Below are positions 14,819-26,464 of a stretch of DNA of 64,000 nucleotides, in pieces. The stretch spans positions 274,265,888-274,329,887 of the forward strand of contig CM060964.1 in NCBI GenBank assembly GCA_030765045.1, in the 5' to 3' direction. Origin of the DNA: Tenodera sinensis (lineage: Eukaryota; Arthropoda; Insecta; Mantodea; Mantidae). How positions within the stretch are numbered: position 1 is the stretch's first letter; every line of letters starts with the position of its first letter. Both the position numbers and the translations under genes were made by a program. Below the pieces are notes generated by a model. That model had not been told where the DNA came from, searched no databases, and was given only the letters and a program-made list of their open reading frames with translations.

Positions 14819-15028
<210 letters not shown>

Positions 15029-15261
15029 TACATAATGTTATAAAATGTAAAGTAGTTTCGAAATTCAAACTTATAACAAGGAATATCTTGGAAATGATCC
15101 GCTCCAGACACACACACGAAATGTATGCTTTAACGAGGTTTAGGTTGTTCGTTTTTTACCGGGTATGCAAGCCAGCCAGCGCGAAGATGACTTCGGAGGC
15201 TGTTCTATTCCAAGAAAATTTAACATACACGTTTCAGTTGTGTTTAAGAAAGTTCCATGAC

Positions 15262-15575
15262 GGGCTGTTTTAATCAAAATCGTTAGAGCCATGTTTCAGA
15301 AAATCGAAATTTTCTACAAAATGTTCCATTCAACGGACAGTTTGTATGAGGGGTATTTTCTTGAAAATCTTCGTGTCGCATCCTTGGACGATGCTGCAAT
15401 TAAATACTAAGTTGGGTTTTTAACCAACTTTTAGTGTTTGTATTGTGCTGTTCACAGAAAAATGCACGTACGCACCTACACGCACACACATGAGCGTGCA
15501 AAAATGAGTTTTTGGGGGTAAAATAACAAAATAAAACACTTACACTACTTACTATACGTAGGAGAGAAAGTAAAA
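15262..15575 (-). repeat. Family A dispersed repeat, 5' part
   Basis: Reverse-orientation match from AATCAAAATCGTTAGAGCCA through ATCTTCGTGTCGCATCCTTG to GGAGAGAAAGTAAAA. Where other copies have a CA tract it has an imperfect CGCACACACA stretch (15470-15505). The 3' half of the family is missing. Confidence 0.8.
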
Positions 15576-17192
15576 CTACATTCGCATAGCAGTTTTCTTA
15601 CAAACCAATCACATAGGTTATTACGTGATGTTTTTTTCATGATCGTAAATTAGCCCCGAAATGAACGGCGCCAGTGAGATAGACTATTCCTTTTGCTTAA
15701 CAACGCAATGCGCGACCCACTGGCCTAGGTAATGTGGCCTTGCAGAACTCGTTCAACATCAGTTCCGATATAGCATTCATTCCGCCCATTCTCCATCATG
15801 TTTTCTGTGGCATGCCTACTTGAAGAAACTATCCGACTTGAAAACACTAAGAGTCTTAATAAGTAAAATTATAAATCCGCAAATGAAGCAAATATTGATG
15901 TAATGCTGTTGATTACACTGCTCTCAATTACCAGTGCAAATATCTACATTTATACCGCTTACGACTCTATAAAGAGGATTATACTCCTGACATCTTTATG
16001 TACAGGTACATTTTCAAATATCAGAAATTTCACTATTCAACTGCGAAATAAAAGTAACTTTGTACAATCTTTACTCGCATTCTTTGAAAAATGTACATTC
16101 CAACTTAAACGTTAGTCTGGAAAGTAGTGCTTGTGGCTGAAGGGAGCAATATAATTACACTTAAGACAACAATCATAGTTAATAATTACAATTCGCATTA
16201 ATGAGTGGGCTATTCAGTTGCTATTGTCATAGCATGTGAAGCATTCTTCATTCAAAAGAGTCAATGCTACAGCTTTGAAAGACCTGCTTAAAAAACAATT
16301 TTGATAATTTTCGTTTCAGATTCTTCAAACAAGAACATATGTTTTAATTAATTTTTGAAAAGATCTCATCATTATTGTTATACTCGCCTTTTCTACCGGT
16401 AAAAGAGTTCCATCCCTGTATAAATTACTTTATGACCTTCTACATACTGATTTCAGCAAATTAAATAAATATCAGCTTTTAAGTGATTTTTGTAATTATT
16501 ATGAGAATTTTTAAAAGTTTAGGATCATTTTATAGTTCATTCTTCAAACATACACATTTAGGTCATCAAACTACGGGCCTTGGTAATCACACTGTTATTG
16601 CATTGTTGGGCTTTATGATTTATCTTTATAGACCTAATATCCAAGTTTTATAGCATTACGGTACCAACTCCTGACGGATAAAATAATGGCATTAAACCAA
16701 AATGAGCGTAAAACAATAAAACTCTTCCATTATTTCAGTTGCTCTAATGGCTTGAACTGTTATTTATGACGTCACTACATTCTGATGAAATTATCAACGT
16801 TTCCTAACGATCTCTGAATTTTCTGACTTTTAAAAGGACGAAGGTATAAAATAGCCATCTTTAGACTCACTAATGCCAAGCAGAAACATTAACGGGTTCT
16901 TGGCTGACAACATCATTTGGCAACTTGTGCAGGTGTATTCCAAGGACGAGACCTGACCGTTGACACAACAACTAATGATTTATCCCGATATTGCTACATC
17001 CATTTCACAAATTGGCCCCACAGCCCTTGGGCTTGATTAGCAACTTTGGAGAAAACATGCACGCCTGTACCGACAGTACGCATGGGCGTGTTAACATTTT
17101 TATATAATCCTTAGATGATAACAGTGCCAAGATTAAGACAGATATACTACAGGAGAAAAACAACTGATATACAACATTCAACTCTTTCTCTC
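15576..17192. other. Intergenic, no gene recognised
   Basis: About 1.6 kb without recognised coding or mobile sequence. Short open frames at 15903-16115 (+) and 17005-17196 (-) have no domain. Confidence 0.5.
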
Positions 17193-17275
17193 TCAACCGA
17201 GAGGTCTTAGATTCCCGACTGGGGCGGGGAATATTTCTTTAATTAGAATCATTCCTTACACTCCGCAGTCTGAAG
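17193..17275 (+). mobile_element. SINE fragment (GGGGCGGGGAATATTT type)
   Basis: GAGGTCTTAGATTCCCGACT resembles a decayed tRNA B box with flanks, followed by GGGGCGGGGAATATTTCTTT, then AATTAGAATCATTCCTT. The same order occurs in the minus-strand relics at 10030-10085 and 40905-41000. Confidence 0.6.
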
Positions 17276-17398
17276 TAGGCATAATGTGGGATTTTATGTG
17301 TGTTTCCAATCAAAACCAGGATAAACCAACAGTTAAAAAGCTACACTCAAGTCAAAGCTCCCGATACGACATAGAAGTTAAAGGACGCCATAGAAATG

Positions 17399-17399
17399 A

Positions 17400-17497
<98 letters not shown>

Positions 17498-17541
17498 TGA
17501 TGATGATGATGATGATGATAATGATGATGATAATGATGATA

Positions 17542-17614
<73 letters not shown>

Positions 17615-17673
17615 TGATGATAATGATAATGATAATAATAATGATGATGATGATAATGATAATGATGATGATG

Positions 17674-17723
<50 letters not shown>

Positions 17724-17753
17724 GATAATGATGATGATGATGATAATAATAAT
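17399..17753. repeat. Compound (AAT)n/(ATG)n microsatellite
   Basis: Alternating blocks of AAT and ATG triplets over 355 bp. The alternating poly-Ile/poly-Met frame starting at 17284 is an artefact of this tract. Confidence 0.96.
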
Positions 17754-17815
17754 AGTTTTCTACAACCGATAAAAAAATTTTGACATTTGCAGTATTATAA
17801 GATGGTTACAATGCC

Positions 17816-17816
<1 letters not shown>

Positions 17817-17856
<40 letters not shown>
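17817..17856. repeat. (TG)n microsatellite
   Basis: A perfect TG tract of 40 bp, not within a recognised repeat copy. Confidence 0.95.
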
Positions 17857-17859
<3 letters not shown>

Positions 17860-17938
17860 GCATATATATTTACTCAAACCTTTAGAGTTTTTGTAGATCT
17901 GAAAATAATAAAACAGTGTTAGACAATGATCTCGCAAG

Positions 17939-18313
17939 TTCCTAGCTAAGCGAGAATGTAAACACACATCAAAGAGCACAATATCAAGAAGAACTTCTTG
18001 TGAATAAAAGCAAAAACGCGACTGAACATGGCCACGTGAAACTCGAAGGTATGTTGCGGCTGTTTGATTGCACAGTCATTATCTCAAATGTATTTGCTAC
18101 CAGCAAGTGGCCTTGCTGGCCGAACATACACATTCCACTGCTTGAAGGTCGGTAATCGCCGTCTGGTATGGGGAAAGCACACGAGGAAGAAAAACCGGCT
18201 ACAAATATAGACACTGTGACTAACATGGCGCCCTGTCCAGACCTAAAACACGAATAAGTAACACTCTTTTATATAGAACTAAATGCGACTCCAATATTTT
18301 GATTCCTAGCTAA
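17939..18313. other. 353-bp segment between 11-bp direct repeats
   Basis: ttcctagctaa occurs at 17939-17949 and again at 18303-18313, bracketing 353 bp of unrecognised sequence. This could be a target duplication around an unknown insertion or chance. No tRNA-like head, poly-A or terminal inverted repeat is obvious. Confidence 0.3.
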
Positions 18314-18337
18314 ATTGCATAATGCTGTTTTTCTGAC

Positions 18338-20608
18338 AGGGGAGTTGTTTTAAGGCATGAATAGCGGGTGCGTTCTCGTGCCCTCTCAATTACTGATGAT
18401 GAACGTGCTGCTTTGTACCATGTAGCTTCGGAGAAGAAACGACACCAACGTAAATTCATATGTGATATTTCTACTACCAATGCTACTCTCCTACGCACAA
18501 CGCCTGAAATTCTCCGAGGGGCAGAGGAACACTTCCGACAGCAATATGGTGAACATCCTACTCTTGATTCCTCAAAAAGAGTACTTTATGAGGCTATCAA
18601 TAAAACTGTGAATCCTACTGATAAGGATGAATTGGACGCACCTATCACCATGGATGAACTTCGGGACGTGATTTTTAAAGCCAGCAACAATTCTGCACCA
18701 GGACCAGATGGTATTAGCTATACTTTTTACAAAGTATTTTGGACGATCATTAAAGACCGTCTGCTGCAACTGATGAACGCCACTTTTGCCATGAGCGACA
18801 ACTTGTCAGGGTTTAATGAATGAATTGTAATTTTAATTCCAAAATGTATAAAACCACACCATTTTAACAGCTTTAGGCCGATAACACTACTGAATACTGA
18901 TTTTAAAATTTTTACAAAGATTTTAGCCAACAGATTGCGTAAAGTACTGCCAGCCTTGATTGGACCGGAACAAACTTGTGGACTTCCAGACAGGAAAATC
19001 TCGCACAATTTGATACAATTAAGGGATGCTGTGGTATATCTCGAGGAACATCCTGAGGAAGAGGCGGCCTTGTTGTCATTGGACCTCGAGAGAGCATTCG
19101 ACAATATTGACCATAATTACATTTTTGGTGTCTTGCAGCACATGGGTATTTCTGATCGTATTCTACAAACCATTAAACTAGTGTACAAGTCTGCATACTC
19201 CAGAATCCATATCAATGGATATTTTACGAGGCCAATACCCATTTTGAGTGGTATACGACAAGGTTGCCCATTATCAATGTTATTGTTTACAGTTTGCACC
19301 GAACCTCTGGTGCGATTGATGAAGAAACACTTATTTTCACCTACAGTGCCGACAAGACTGCTCACCATAAAGACTTATGCCGATGACATGACTCTGCTAC
19401 TCCGCTACCATCATCAAGTTTTCCTACTTCCTCACATATTACAGTTTCATGAACAGGCATCTTGTGCGAAGATTAATTATCAGAAGTCCTCATTGATACC
19501 TTTTGGGACCTGGCCTCGGACGTTAACGGTGGATGATGTGCCCATTAAAGACCACGTCACTATTCTAGGCCTCCAAATCACCACGAACGTCACAGAAACG
19601 GTCAACATAAATTGGACATCTTTACTCAATCGCATCCGTTACTCCCTACAGCGCAACTTGAGTAGAAACCTTAACATTCTCCAGAGAGTTTGGTTTGTTA
19701 ACCTCATGGGATTATCCAAGATTTGGTATTTGGCCCAAATTCTGCCCATCCCGTTAGAGATTTCCCAGCGCATCGAGCTGGCAGTGTCATATTATCTGTG
19801 GAATGGACATGTACATAAAGTGGCAAAATCTCAGCTGTGGCGTCCCATCATGAATGGAGGCCTAGGACTCATTAAGGTTTCCGAAAAATGTTCAGCACTG
19901 TTAATTAGAACTTCTTTACAGATGGGACAATTCAAGGACAACAAACAACTTCACTCCAGCACTGGAACATTAATGAACCATGCCATTTATCGCCGGATGG
20001 TGAAATGTATTACCACTTTACCTGCGAATTTCGTCTCTGGGGATCCAATTCCTACTACAAAGATCCTCTACCGTCATCTGCTGTTACGGATTCCTTCTAC
20101 TCCCACAATAGAGGTTAAATATCCCAATATTCCTTGGAAGAATATCTGGAGAGTTTTTCGCTACGCTGATATCCCGACGGACTGGAAGGCCTCTGCCTAC
20201 AAGATGCTCAATGCCATAGTACCCACAGCAGAAAAACAATATCGCCACAACATCTGCAATTCACCGTATTGTTCTCGATGCCACAACCTTGACACCCTTC
20301 AACACCGTCTTACAACGTGCATTCCCGAAACTTGGCATTGGATACAAAATAAAATCCGCTGCATTACCAGGGCAGATAACCCAAATACCATTCGCAGGGC
20401 GATCCTGCAGCTAGATATCCAGGTGAAAAAACACGTCTTTGCCCAAATATGGCTTATTATGGGCTATATCCACTATATGTTGCAGGATCCATCTCCTAGT
20501 GTCCGTGGCCTTGAGAGATTTTTAACAGAACATAGGACGCGCCTCAAAAGGAAAAAACGTGACTTTCTCTTGATGCTTCACCCTAACATAGATGTCCTTT
20601 CTGTGTAA
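18338..20608 (+). pseudogene. LINE reverse transcriptase pseudogene (two in-frame stops)
   Basis: One frame stays open for about 750 codons except for TAG at 18362-18364 (likely from CAG) and TGA at 18821-18823 (likely from TGG). Reverse-transcriptase landmarks appear in order: APGPDGISYTFYK (about 18695-18733), RPITLLNTDFKIF (about 18875-18913), LSLDLERAFDNIDH with the first catalytic Asp (about 19076-19114), GIRQGCPLS (19250-19276) and YADD (19376-19387). The C-terminal region holds a Cys/His cluster (CNSPYCSRCH, then H and C; about 20254-20325) like that of many LINEs. The protein would copy element RNA into DNA at a nicked target. FYK..W plus LLNTDFKI wording resembles the L1/Tx1 group; clade assignment is by eye. 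Few lesions imply a fairly recent insertion. Confidence 0.92.
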
Positions 20609-20961
20609 AGGATTATGCCAGCTGGATGGAGATATCACCATCTCGGAAGTGTCATCGCCCAGTTGCCAGATGAAACCAAATGGAGGACCAGCAAAGGTAA
20701 CTTACATCATGCAATGAACTTCTGTGTAAAGGAGTGTGCCAGCTGGATGGAGGTATCACCATCTCGGAAGTGTCATCGCCCAGTTGCCAGATGAAACCAA
20801 ATGGAGGACCAGCAAAGGTAACTTACATCATGCAATGAACTTCTGTGTAAAGGAGTGTGCCAGCTGGATGGAGGTATCACCATCTCGGAAGTGTCATCGC
20901 CCAGTTGCCAGATGAAACCAAATGGAGGACCAGCAAAGGTAACTGACCTCATGCAATGAAC
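20599..20961 (+). repeat. Three 121-bp tandem repeats at the LINE 3' end
   Basis: Units start at 20599, 20720 and 20841, each with TTCTGTGTAAAGGA, GCCAGCTGGATGGAG, CCATCTCGGAAGTGTCATCG and GCAATGAAC. The TAA stop of the reverse transcriptase frame lies inside unit 1 (20606-20608), so the repeat straddles the coding end. Units 2 and 3 are almost identical, which suggests recent duplication. Confidence 0.95.
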
Positions 20962-21083
20962 AGTAATATGCTTTACCAAGTGAAAGAACATTACAAAATG
21001 CAGAAATGGTTTAGTATTGTAACCCGATTGTAATTTCAATGTATTGCTTCTTTTATCTAATTTAAATAAATAGAAAAAAAAAG

Positions 21084-21348
21084 AGCCAAGGCTTGCCACC
21101 CAGCCGCTGCGTCCCCCACCTCTGCCCACTACAGGCGCCATTGGTGGGGTGCAGTACTGGAGAGTCCTGCGGCCTTCTCGACCTGGGGTCGCTATTTCTC
21201 CATCAAGTAGCTCCTCAATTGGTCCCCGGGACCTAACGAGGCTGAGTACACCCCTTGCCAGACCTCCCAGCGGGGGAAAAATCTCCATGCTGGTACCGGG
21301 GATCGAACCCGGGTTCTCCGCGCCATAGGCAAGCGCGCTACCAACTGT
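21084..21348 (-). mobile_element. tRNA-derived SINE, full copy
   Basis: On the minus strand it begins CAGTTGGTAGCGCGCTTGCC (A box TGGTAGCGCGC), with B box GGGTTCGATCCC. The body then follows: GGGGTGTACTCAGCCTCGTT, CAATTGAGGAGCTACTTGAT, GTACTGCACCCCACCAATGG, and the 3' end GGCAAGCCTTGGCTC. Its 3' end abuts the LINE A-run at 21083. A 5'-truncated relative is at 58803-59121 and a divergent one at 21462-21777. Confidence 0.9.
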
Positions 21349-21461
21349 GTTCTTAAGGCATATTATGAGGTACACATTTCAAAATAAAAACCATACATTA
21401 ATATTCTAAATATATTCCCTAATCCGTAGGGAGTCTCACGTATACGGAAGATATTCTAATC

Positions 21462-21777
21462 GCCCGGCCGCTGCGTCCTCCACGGAGGAGTGCAGGATGA
21501 GGGCGGGGGTGGTGGTGGTGGTGGCGGCGGCGGTGGCGGTGGTGGTGGTGGTGGTGGTGGTGGTGGTGGTGGCGGTGGTGGTCAGCGGGCCGACTCCTCC
21601 GACCACAAGACGACTACTTGTCCTTTTAGGGATTCTACCTTTCCATCAGGATAACTACTCAATTAGCATCACGAGGTTGAGTGCATCCCGGACCAGATCT
21701 CCAAGCGGGGAAGAATCCCCACGCTTCTACCGGGGATAGAACCTGCATCCCAGCGCCAGGCGCGCTACCACTGGGTT
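21462..21777 (-). mobile_element. Divergent tRNA-derived SINE with internal (GGT)n
   Basis: Minus strand begins CCCAGTGGTAGCGCGCCTGG (A box) with B box GGTTCTATCCCC, then GGATGCACTCAACCTCGTGA and GCTAATTGAGTAGTTATCCT, homologous to the core of the neighbouring SINE. The 3' half is interrupted by a GGT/GGC tract (21508-21582). It lies about 110 bp from the other SINE, in the same orientation. Confidence 0.8.
21508..21582. repeat. (GGT)n/(GGC)n microsatellite in a SINE
   Basis: A 75-bp GGT tract with several GGC variants, embedded in the 3' part of the SINE at 21462-21777. The poly-Val frame is an artefact. Confidence 0.93.
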
Positions 21778-22039
21778 ATACTGTAAATATGCCTAGATTT
21801 AGTATTTTAGTTCAACTGTAACTTGTGCGGTTTCTTTTGTAAAATTTATTTTATTAAATTTAGGGCGGTTACTATGTAAAAAGTATTTAGTAACATTGGA
21901 CGCCAAAACGATGTAGATACCTAGTTCGAATACGTGGCGGTATTATGGGGAATTGCTTGCCCTGCACTGCGCGTGCAGACTAATCAGTTGATGTAAGTCT
22001 TTGTACACATATTGATACTTTGCGAGATCACGTGTTTCA

Positions 22040-22400
22040 GTGTTATAGTGCATTTGTGCTGTAATAATGCTAAAAACTCCGTATATTTCAGCACACAGAA
22101 TCTTCATGCATTGACAAGCTCTTGTGGAGGAGTTAGACGGCAATTTATAGCCAAATTCGTGAAAGAGTAACGGTTCATAATTTTATGAACAGATTTAGAG
22201 AAATAGGATCTATTCCTGATAAGAAATCGAAATTAAATCGCAGTGTTTTTACAGAGGAACTACACACTGTCATAGGAGCAAGGTTAGAATGAAGTCCAAA
22301 TATATCTTTGAAAAAGCTTGCACAGAAATCAGGAATTTCGCAAACCTTGGTATGAAATGTTGTTACTACACTTTTAAAATTAAAACCCTTTAAGACAATC
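22040..22400 (+). pseudogene. Tc1/mariner transposase N-terminal relic
   Basis: Broken frames give MNRFREIGSIPDKKSKLNRS (about 22187-22246), then a region reading FTEELHTVIGARLE*SPNIS, then LKKLAQKSGISQTLV and LLKLKPF (to about 22390). This fits the paired helix-turn-helix DNA-binding region found in a common insect Tc1/mariner-type transposase family, where an I-G-A-R-L-E-x-S-P segment precedes the second helix set. At least two stops and a frameshift are present. The catalytic part does not follow directly. Confidence 0.72.
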
Positions 22401-22879
22401 TAGCTCAGCTATTGCAATCATGGAATGTGAGTAGTGTAATTGGATATTGCATAATGTTAATAATCGCCAGTGTTTAATTTTCTATTACGGGTGTATCGCG
22501 GTTTCATTCACATGGTCATGAAGAATTAAGTGTTAATACAAATTTACTTAAAAGGTGTGAGAGATGCATGACACAAGGAGATCATTATTACTAACATACT
22601 CTACGGCGAAGGTATGTGGTTATTGTAGTTGTAAAATACATGAGAAATGCATGACTTGAATTTCAGGAACTGTGAAGATCCGCCTCCACCGGCAAACAGC
22701 GTACCTCCCGGTGTCAAGAAAATTTCCGTTAGACCGGCCACTCCTCCAAATGAAGCATGAAAGGTAAACCTAAAGCATATAATTTTATGAAGTAACCTAT
22801 AACAGCAATACATCGCTCTCACCAAAGTGCAAACTGTTGAACATAATATAGGTCCCCCCCCCCCCCAAAGAAAGGAAAA
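22401..22879. other. Intergenic, C-run present
   Basis: No recognised gene. A run of about 13 C residues lies at 22854-22866, just outside the long-TIR element. Confidence 0.5.
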
Positions 22880-23715
22880 AAACACACTGACAACGCTTAG
22901 TATGTTGTGCGGGATGGCAAAGTGATAGGTTTTCAAAAAGGAACCTCTGTCCGGAAATGCAAAGTTTGGGCTGGAGAGCGTCAAAATCTGAGAACGAACG
23001 CTTGTGACAATTTGTTGATTCGGTTTTGCGTCTTAATACGGAAAGTATCCAGCTCTTTAGTTATCTGTGTACTGCGGATGAACGACCTAAGGATATCTAG
23101 TGCCTAACAAACAGGACCAAAGTACATCACATTTATGGAGATGTTTTGCCTAACCTTTTGGGTGCAGTGCCACTAAACGTTCGGCAAATAATGTGGCTGC
23201 AGCACGACGGAGATCCAGCACACTTTGATGCAAATGTATGGAGTCCCTCAAGTTGCATATCCAAATCGATGGATTGGTAGAGGTGGACCGGTTCCATGGC
23301 CAGCACGGTCGTCAGATCTGTCATCTCTCGACTATCTTCTGTGGAATTGTATGAAGGGTATGGTGTATGGCACTTCTGTAACGTCAACGGAGGACCTTAA
23401 TGCTCGAGTCCATGGAGGGATTGAGAATCTTCAAAGACAGCAGCACATATTGGGTCATGTGCATGAGGCTCAGCACCGCCTATGTAGGCTCTGCAATGAC
23501 ATGGGAAGTACACAGTTCGAGCCCGTTTATAATGTAGACAGCTGGATGTGCTAAGCGTGTTGGGCTTATTGACGGAATGTGAACGCACACCATTTCGCAC
23601 TTAGATGGGCTACAGCGCCCAAACGTGCATTTCCGGACAGGGGTTTCTTCTTGAAAACCGATCACTTTGCCATCCCACACAACATACCTACTAAGCGTTG
23701 TCGGTGTTTTTTTAG
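22880..23715 (+). mobile_element. Tc1/mariner-type element with inverted arms of about 100 bp
   Basis: The left arm (22880-22985) reads AAAAACAC, then GACAACGCTTAGTATGTTGT and GGGATGGCAAAGTGAT, then GTCCGGAAATGCA. The right arm (about 23605-23715) is the reverse complement with a few differences and one 4-base insertion. Inside is only the C-terminal half of a transposase. The right flank TA (23715-23716) suggests a TA target; the left flank has decayed. A lone terminus of the same family is at 39668-39722. Confidence 0.85.
23117..23540 (+). pseudogene. Tc1/mariner-type transposase, C-terminal half, frameshifted
   Basis: Frame 1 reads YGDVLPNLLGAVPLNVR and QHDGDPAHF (catalytic Asp in the QHDG motif, about 23199-23225). 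A frameshift follows, then YPNRWIGRGGPVPWPARSSD and LSSLDYLLW, giving the third catalytic position (about 23257-23346), and on to HILGHVHEAQHRLCRLCNDM near 23490. The QHDGxPxHF / WPxRSxDLxxLDxxLW pattern is typical of insect Tc1/mariner-like transposases. The first catalytic Asp and the DNA-binding domain are absent, so it cannot be active. Confidence 0.85.
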
Positions 23716-23716
23716 G

Positions 23717-25142
23717 CATCTGTATATTACTATAGTCTAGATTTGACACATAAGTACACTTTACTACGTACAAGAGTGTATGCCTCTCTGATGAACTGAA
23801 TTATGTCAACAGTACGCGCCTTTTTGAAAAAAAGTCTCACATTTAACCACATTCCACAGGGCTAAGATAATTCCTTTATTTTATTTTAATTCCAGATGTT
23901 CTAAATGTTCCTCTTGCAATATGAACATAATCCTCGGCTACTTCGTTGCTTCCAGCTGGCGAAGAAAAAGCATTTCGTGATATGATCAGAATATGGTCTT
24001 GTAAAATATCTGCATATACAATATCTGCTCATAAATAAATGAAAGCAAAAGCATGTCGTGAACGAGATATATATCAAAAGGCATACGAACTAATGAAGTT
24101 TATATAAAAGGGTCCGTGCATAGCACTTTTAATACCTTTTTTGTCTCAGTCCCTTTTGGTATGAAGAAAAACAAAGCAAACCACTCCCTAGATTTAATCG
24201 ATTTCAAGGCCAGATTAGCTTCTGCAACTTGACCACTGGGTGTGAAACCTCGCGTTCCGTTATAAGAAGATAATAAATTCCTCAGCTTGATGCGAGAATG
24301 GTTCCTACCAGTTTTCAGTACTTCTCCAAACCTTTTACAACTTGAACCTGGTGCTGTAATTCAATTCCCTTCCCACAGAGGCCCATGTTCACAAGGACTA
24401 GATATTCCTGCAGAGAGATGTTTAATTATTAACTGCAAATAATAGAAAGTACTAGAAAGCCGAGCTTGCAATTATTTTTAAAACATTGTGCTTTTTTTAC
24501 TTTTCCTACCATGTAGAGTCATAGAAAAATGATTGAGCGCATTAAGAGAGCAGAACATTTCTAAGTCCCACGTCGTGTTGCCGCGTGGTTTATACAAGTC
24601 GATATTTCCAATATGCAGCTGAGTTTATTGATAGTCTCTGTTCTATGTTATCGTCTGTCGGACACAAAATAGGCCGTGTCTTGAATAACCGCTCGCATTT
24701 GTATTTGGGATTATGTACTGGGAAATAACTCCAAGCCTTCCTTTTTTTTAAGCGTTTCGAAGATAAAGAAAAACCCCCAAAAGGCTAGTTAATCTGTTCT
24801 AAGTTAACAAAGTAGAAAGACGAAGATTTTTCATGTATGAAAACTTGAAATATGTCAAGAAATAGTTTTGAATAAGGTGTTTGTCACGTCGGGGAAAGGA
24901 AGGTCCTAGGACCTGAACATTTTTTTAATTTCAAGTTGATGGATTAGCAGACAAGCTTTACAAATCATCGATAGCGATTTAAATTGTAGGTCAAGATTTA
25001 ACTTCAAGGTTGGCATGAACGGCTTCCCGAAATAAAGCTTAATATTTTAATGTAATGTCTGGAAAAGTAAATTTAATGAGATGAGGCGGAGAAAGAGACA
25101 AAACTGTTATAATAAAAGGGCTATTCAAAAGTAGTGCAATAT
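23717..25142. other. Intergenic, no gene recognised
   Basis: About 1.4 kb of AT-rich sequence with no recognised coding, SINE or transposon signal. Confidence 0.5.
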
Positions 25143-25300
25143 TTCTAACCCGCTAACGTGTGAGGCTCACATTTGGGAGGTTTGGAGTTCGATGCACGTC
25201 GACTGCCCACTCTAACCTCGGGGTTTTCGTGCTTTTCCCTGGTCGGTAGGCGAATGCTGGAACGGTTTTTCGTCTACTACGATTTCATTTCTCTCATTTC
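25143..25300 (+). mobile_element. tRNA-derived SINE relic
   Basis: AACCCGCTAACGTGTGAGGC, then a B-box-like GGAGTTCGATGCACG, then GGGTTTTCGTGCTTTTCCCT and GGCGAATGCTGGAACGGT. The gttttc..ttttccc..GGCGAATGCTGG module is widespread in arthropod SINEs. The A-box region is partly degraded. The relics at 53350-53475 and 31860-32045 belong to the same broad group. Confidence 0.75.
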
Positions 25301-25451
25301 CTTTTCATTCCGTTTCCTTATCGTCTTTCAGGTAAGCTTCTAGGTTTCGTGGCGATGCCTGTTCCGGACAGATAGCGCGGATCCTTGCCCTAAGGAAACA
25401 GTATTCCTGCGGATACCAGAGGGCTGCTTGATTGAACGAACCGTTCATCGC

Positions 25452-25556
<105 letters not shown>

Positions 25557-26450
25557 CGACGGGTCTTCAAGCCGGGAAATGTTAGGCACTTCTGTGTGTC
25601 TGTGCGGCTCGTGTGCCTGCGGCCTGTAACCTCCACCACTTCTTCCTGGGAGCCGCAAGAGATTCCCGTAGATCGCAGTGCCAAGGTGCCCCCCCCCCCC
25701 TCGTTGTTTATCCTACAGAGTAATATCTATTTAAAGTAAATGTAAGTGGACATGGGCAATTAACAGGCAAAGGAAAGAAATGAGCATGAGATATGGAGCT
25801 ATTTTCATACAGGCATTTGACTAACTGGAATATAAATGTTGTAAACTTTATCTAAGTATATTGACTCACGAGGTTTTCCGGTAACATACGCAGAGGATAG
25901 CGAAATAAACTTGATCAATTATAGAAATATTCATTTCGCCTCTAGCCTTCCGCGACCTCACGAGGAGGTTTCCCGGTTGGTGTTCACTTTTTCTTGTGGA
26001 GGTGAGACCACATCCACATATATTGTTAACACGACCAGGTGTTGGGGTTCAACGCCTTTGTGTTGCAATTACTTTGCTTACCTCTATTGTTAAACAAAAC
26101 CTCCACTATTATCCGGGGGCAATATTCCTTAGCATAGTGGGCGATCGATCAGTAGAAAGGGCCTCTTGTATTGCGAGTTCTTTCACTACAACCCATAATC
26201 GTTTCGGTCCAATGCCAACAAAGCCTTCTACCTCAACAAGCTCTCCAGAACAGATGAAATGGCATCAGCGTGAGTTTACTAAAACAAAAGAAGCGGATAA
26301 CTACCAAAACATAAAAATATTTGAAAATGTAACTTTTTATCTTTGATAAAATTAAAATAACATACATATAGGTAATTTCAGCTCTTACTGACCGCAGATG
26401 ATATTTGCAGCCTCAAATGTTCTATGTGTTAAAGCTTTTGCAGCAAGGAA
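25557..26450. other. Intergenic, no gene recognised
   Basis: A 10-base C run lies near 25690. Open frames at 25911-26093 and 25996-26346 (+) have no known domain. Confidence 0.45.
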
Positions 26451-26464
26451 TATACCACCAGTAT

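Larger units (their letters stand above)
18338..21083 (+). mobile_element. 5'-truncated L1/Tx1-like non-LTR retrotransposon
   Basis: Contains the reverse transcriptase part of an ORF2-type protein (to 20608), a 3' UTR with three 121-bp tandem repeats (20599-20961), then an AATAAA at 21066 and a terminal A run (about 21075-21083). The endonuclease and ORF1 regions are absent, as expected from 5' truncation during target-primed reverse transcription. A SINE in the opposite orientation abuts the A run. The 5' boundary is uncertain (18338-18359). Confidence 0.85.

Noticed and set aside
20773..21375. 200-codon minus-strand open frame
   Set aside because: It runs through the SINE and the antisense of the LINE 3' repeats. 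No conserved domain; a repeat-derived frame.
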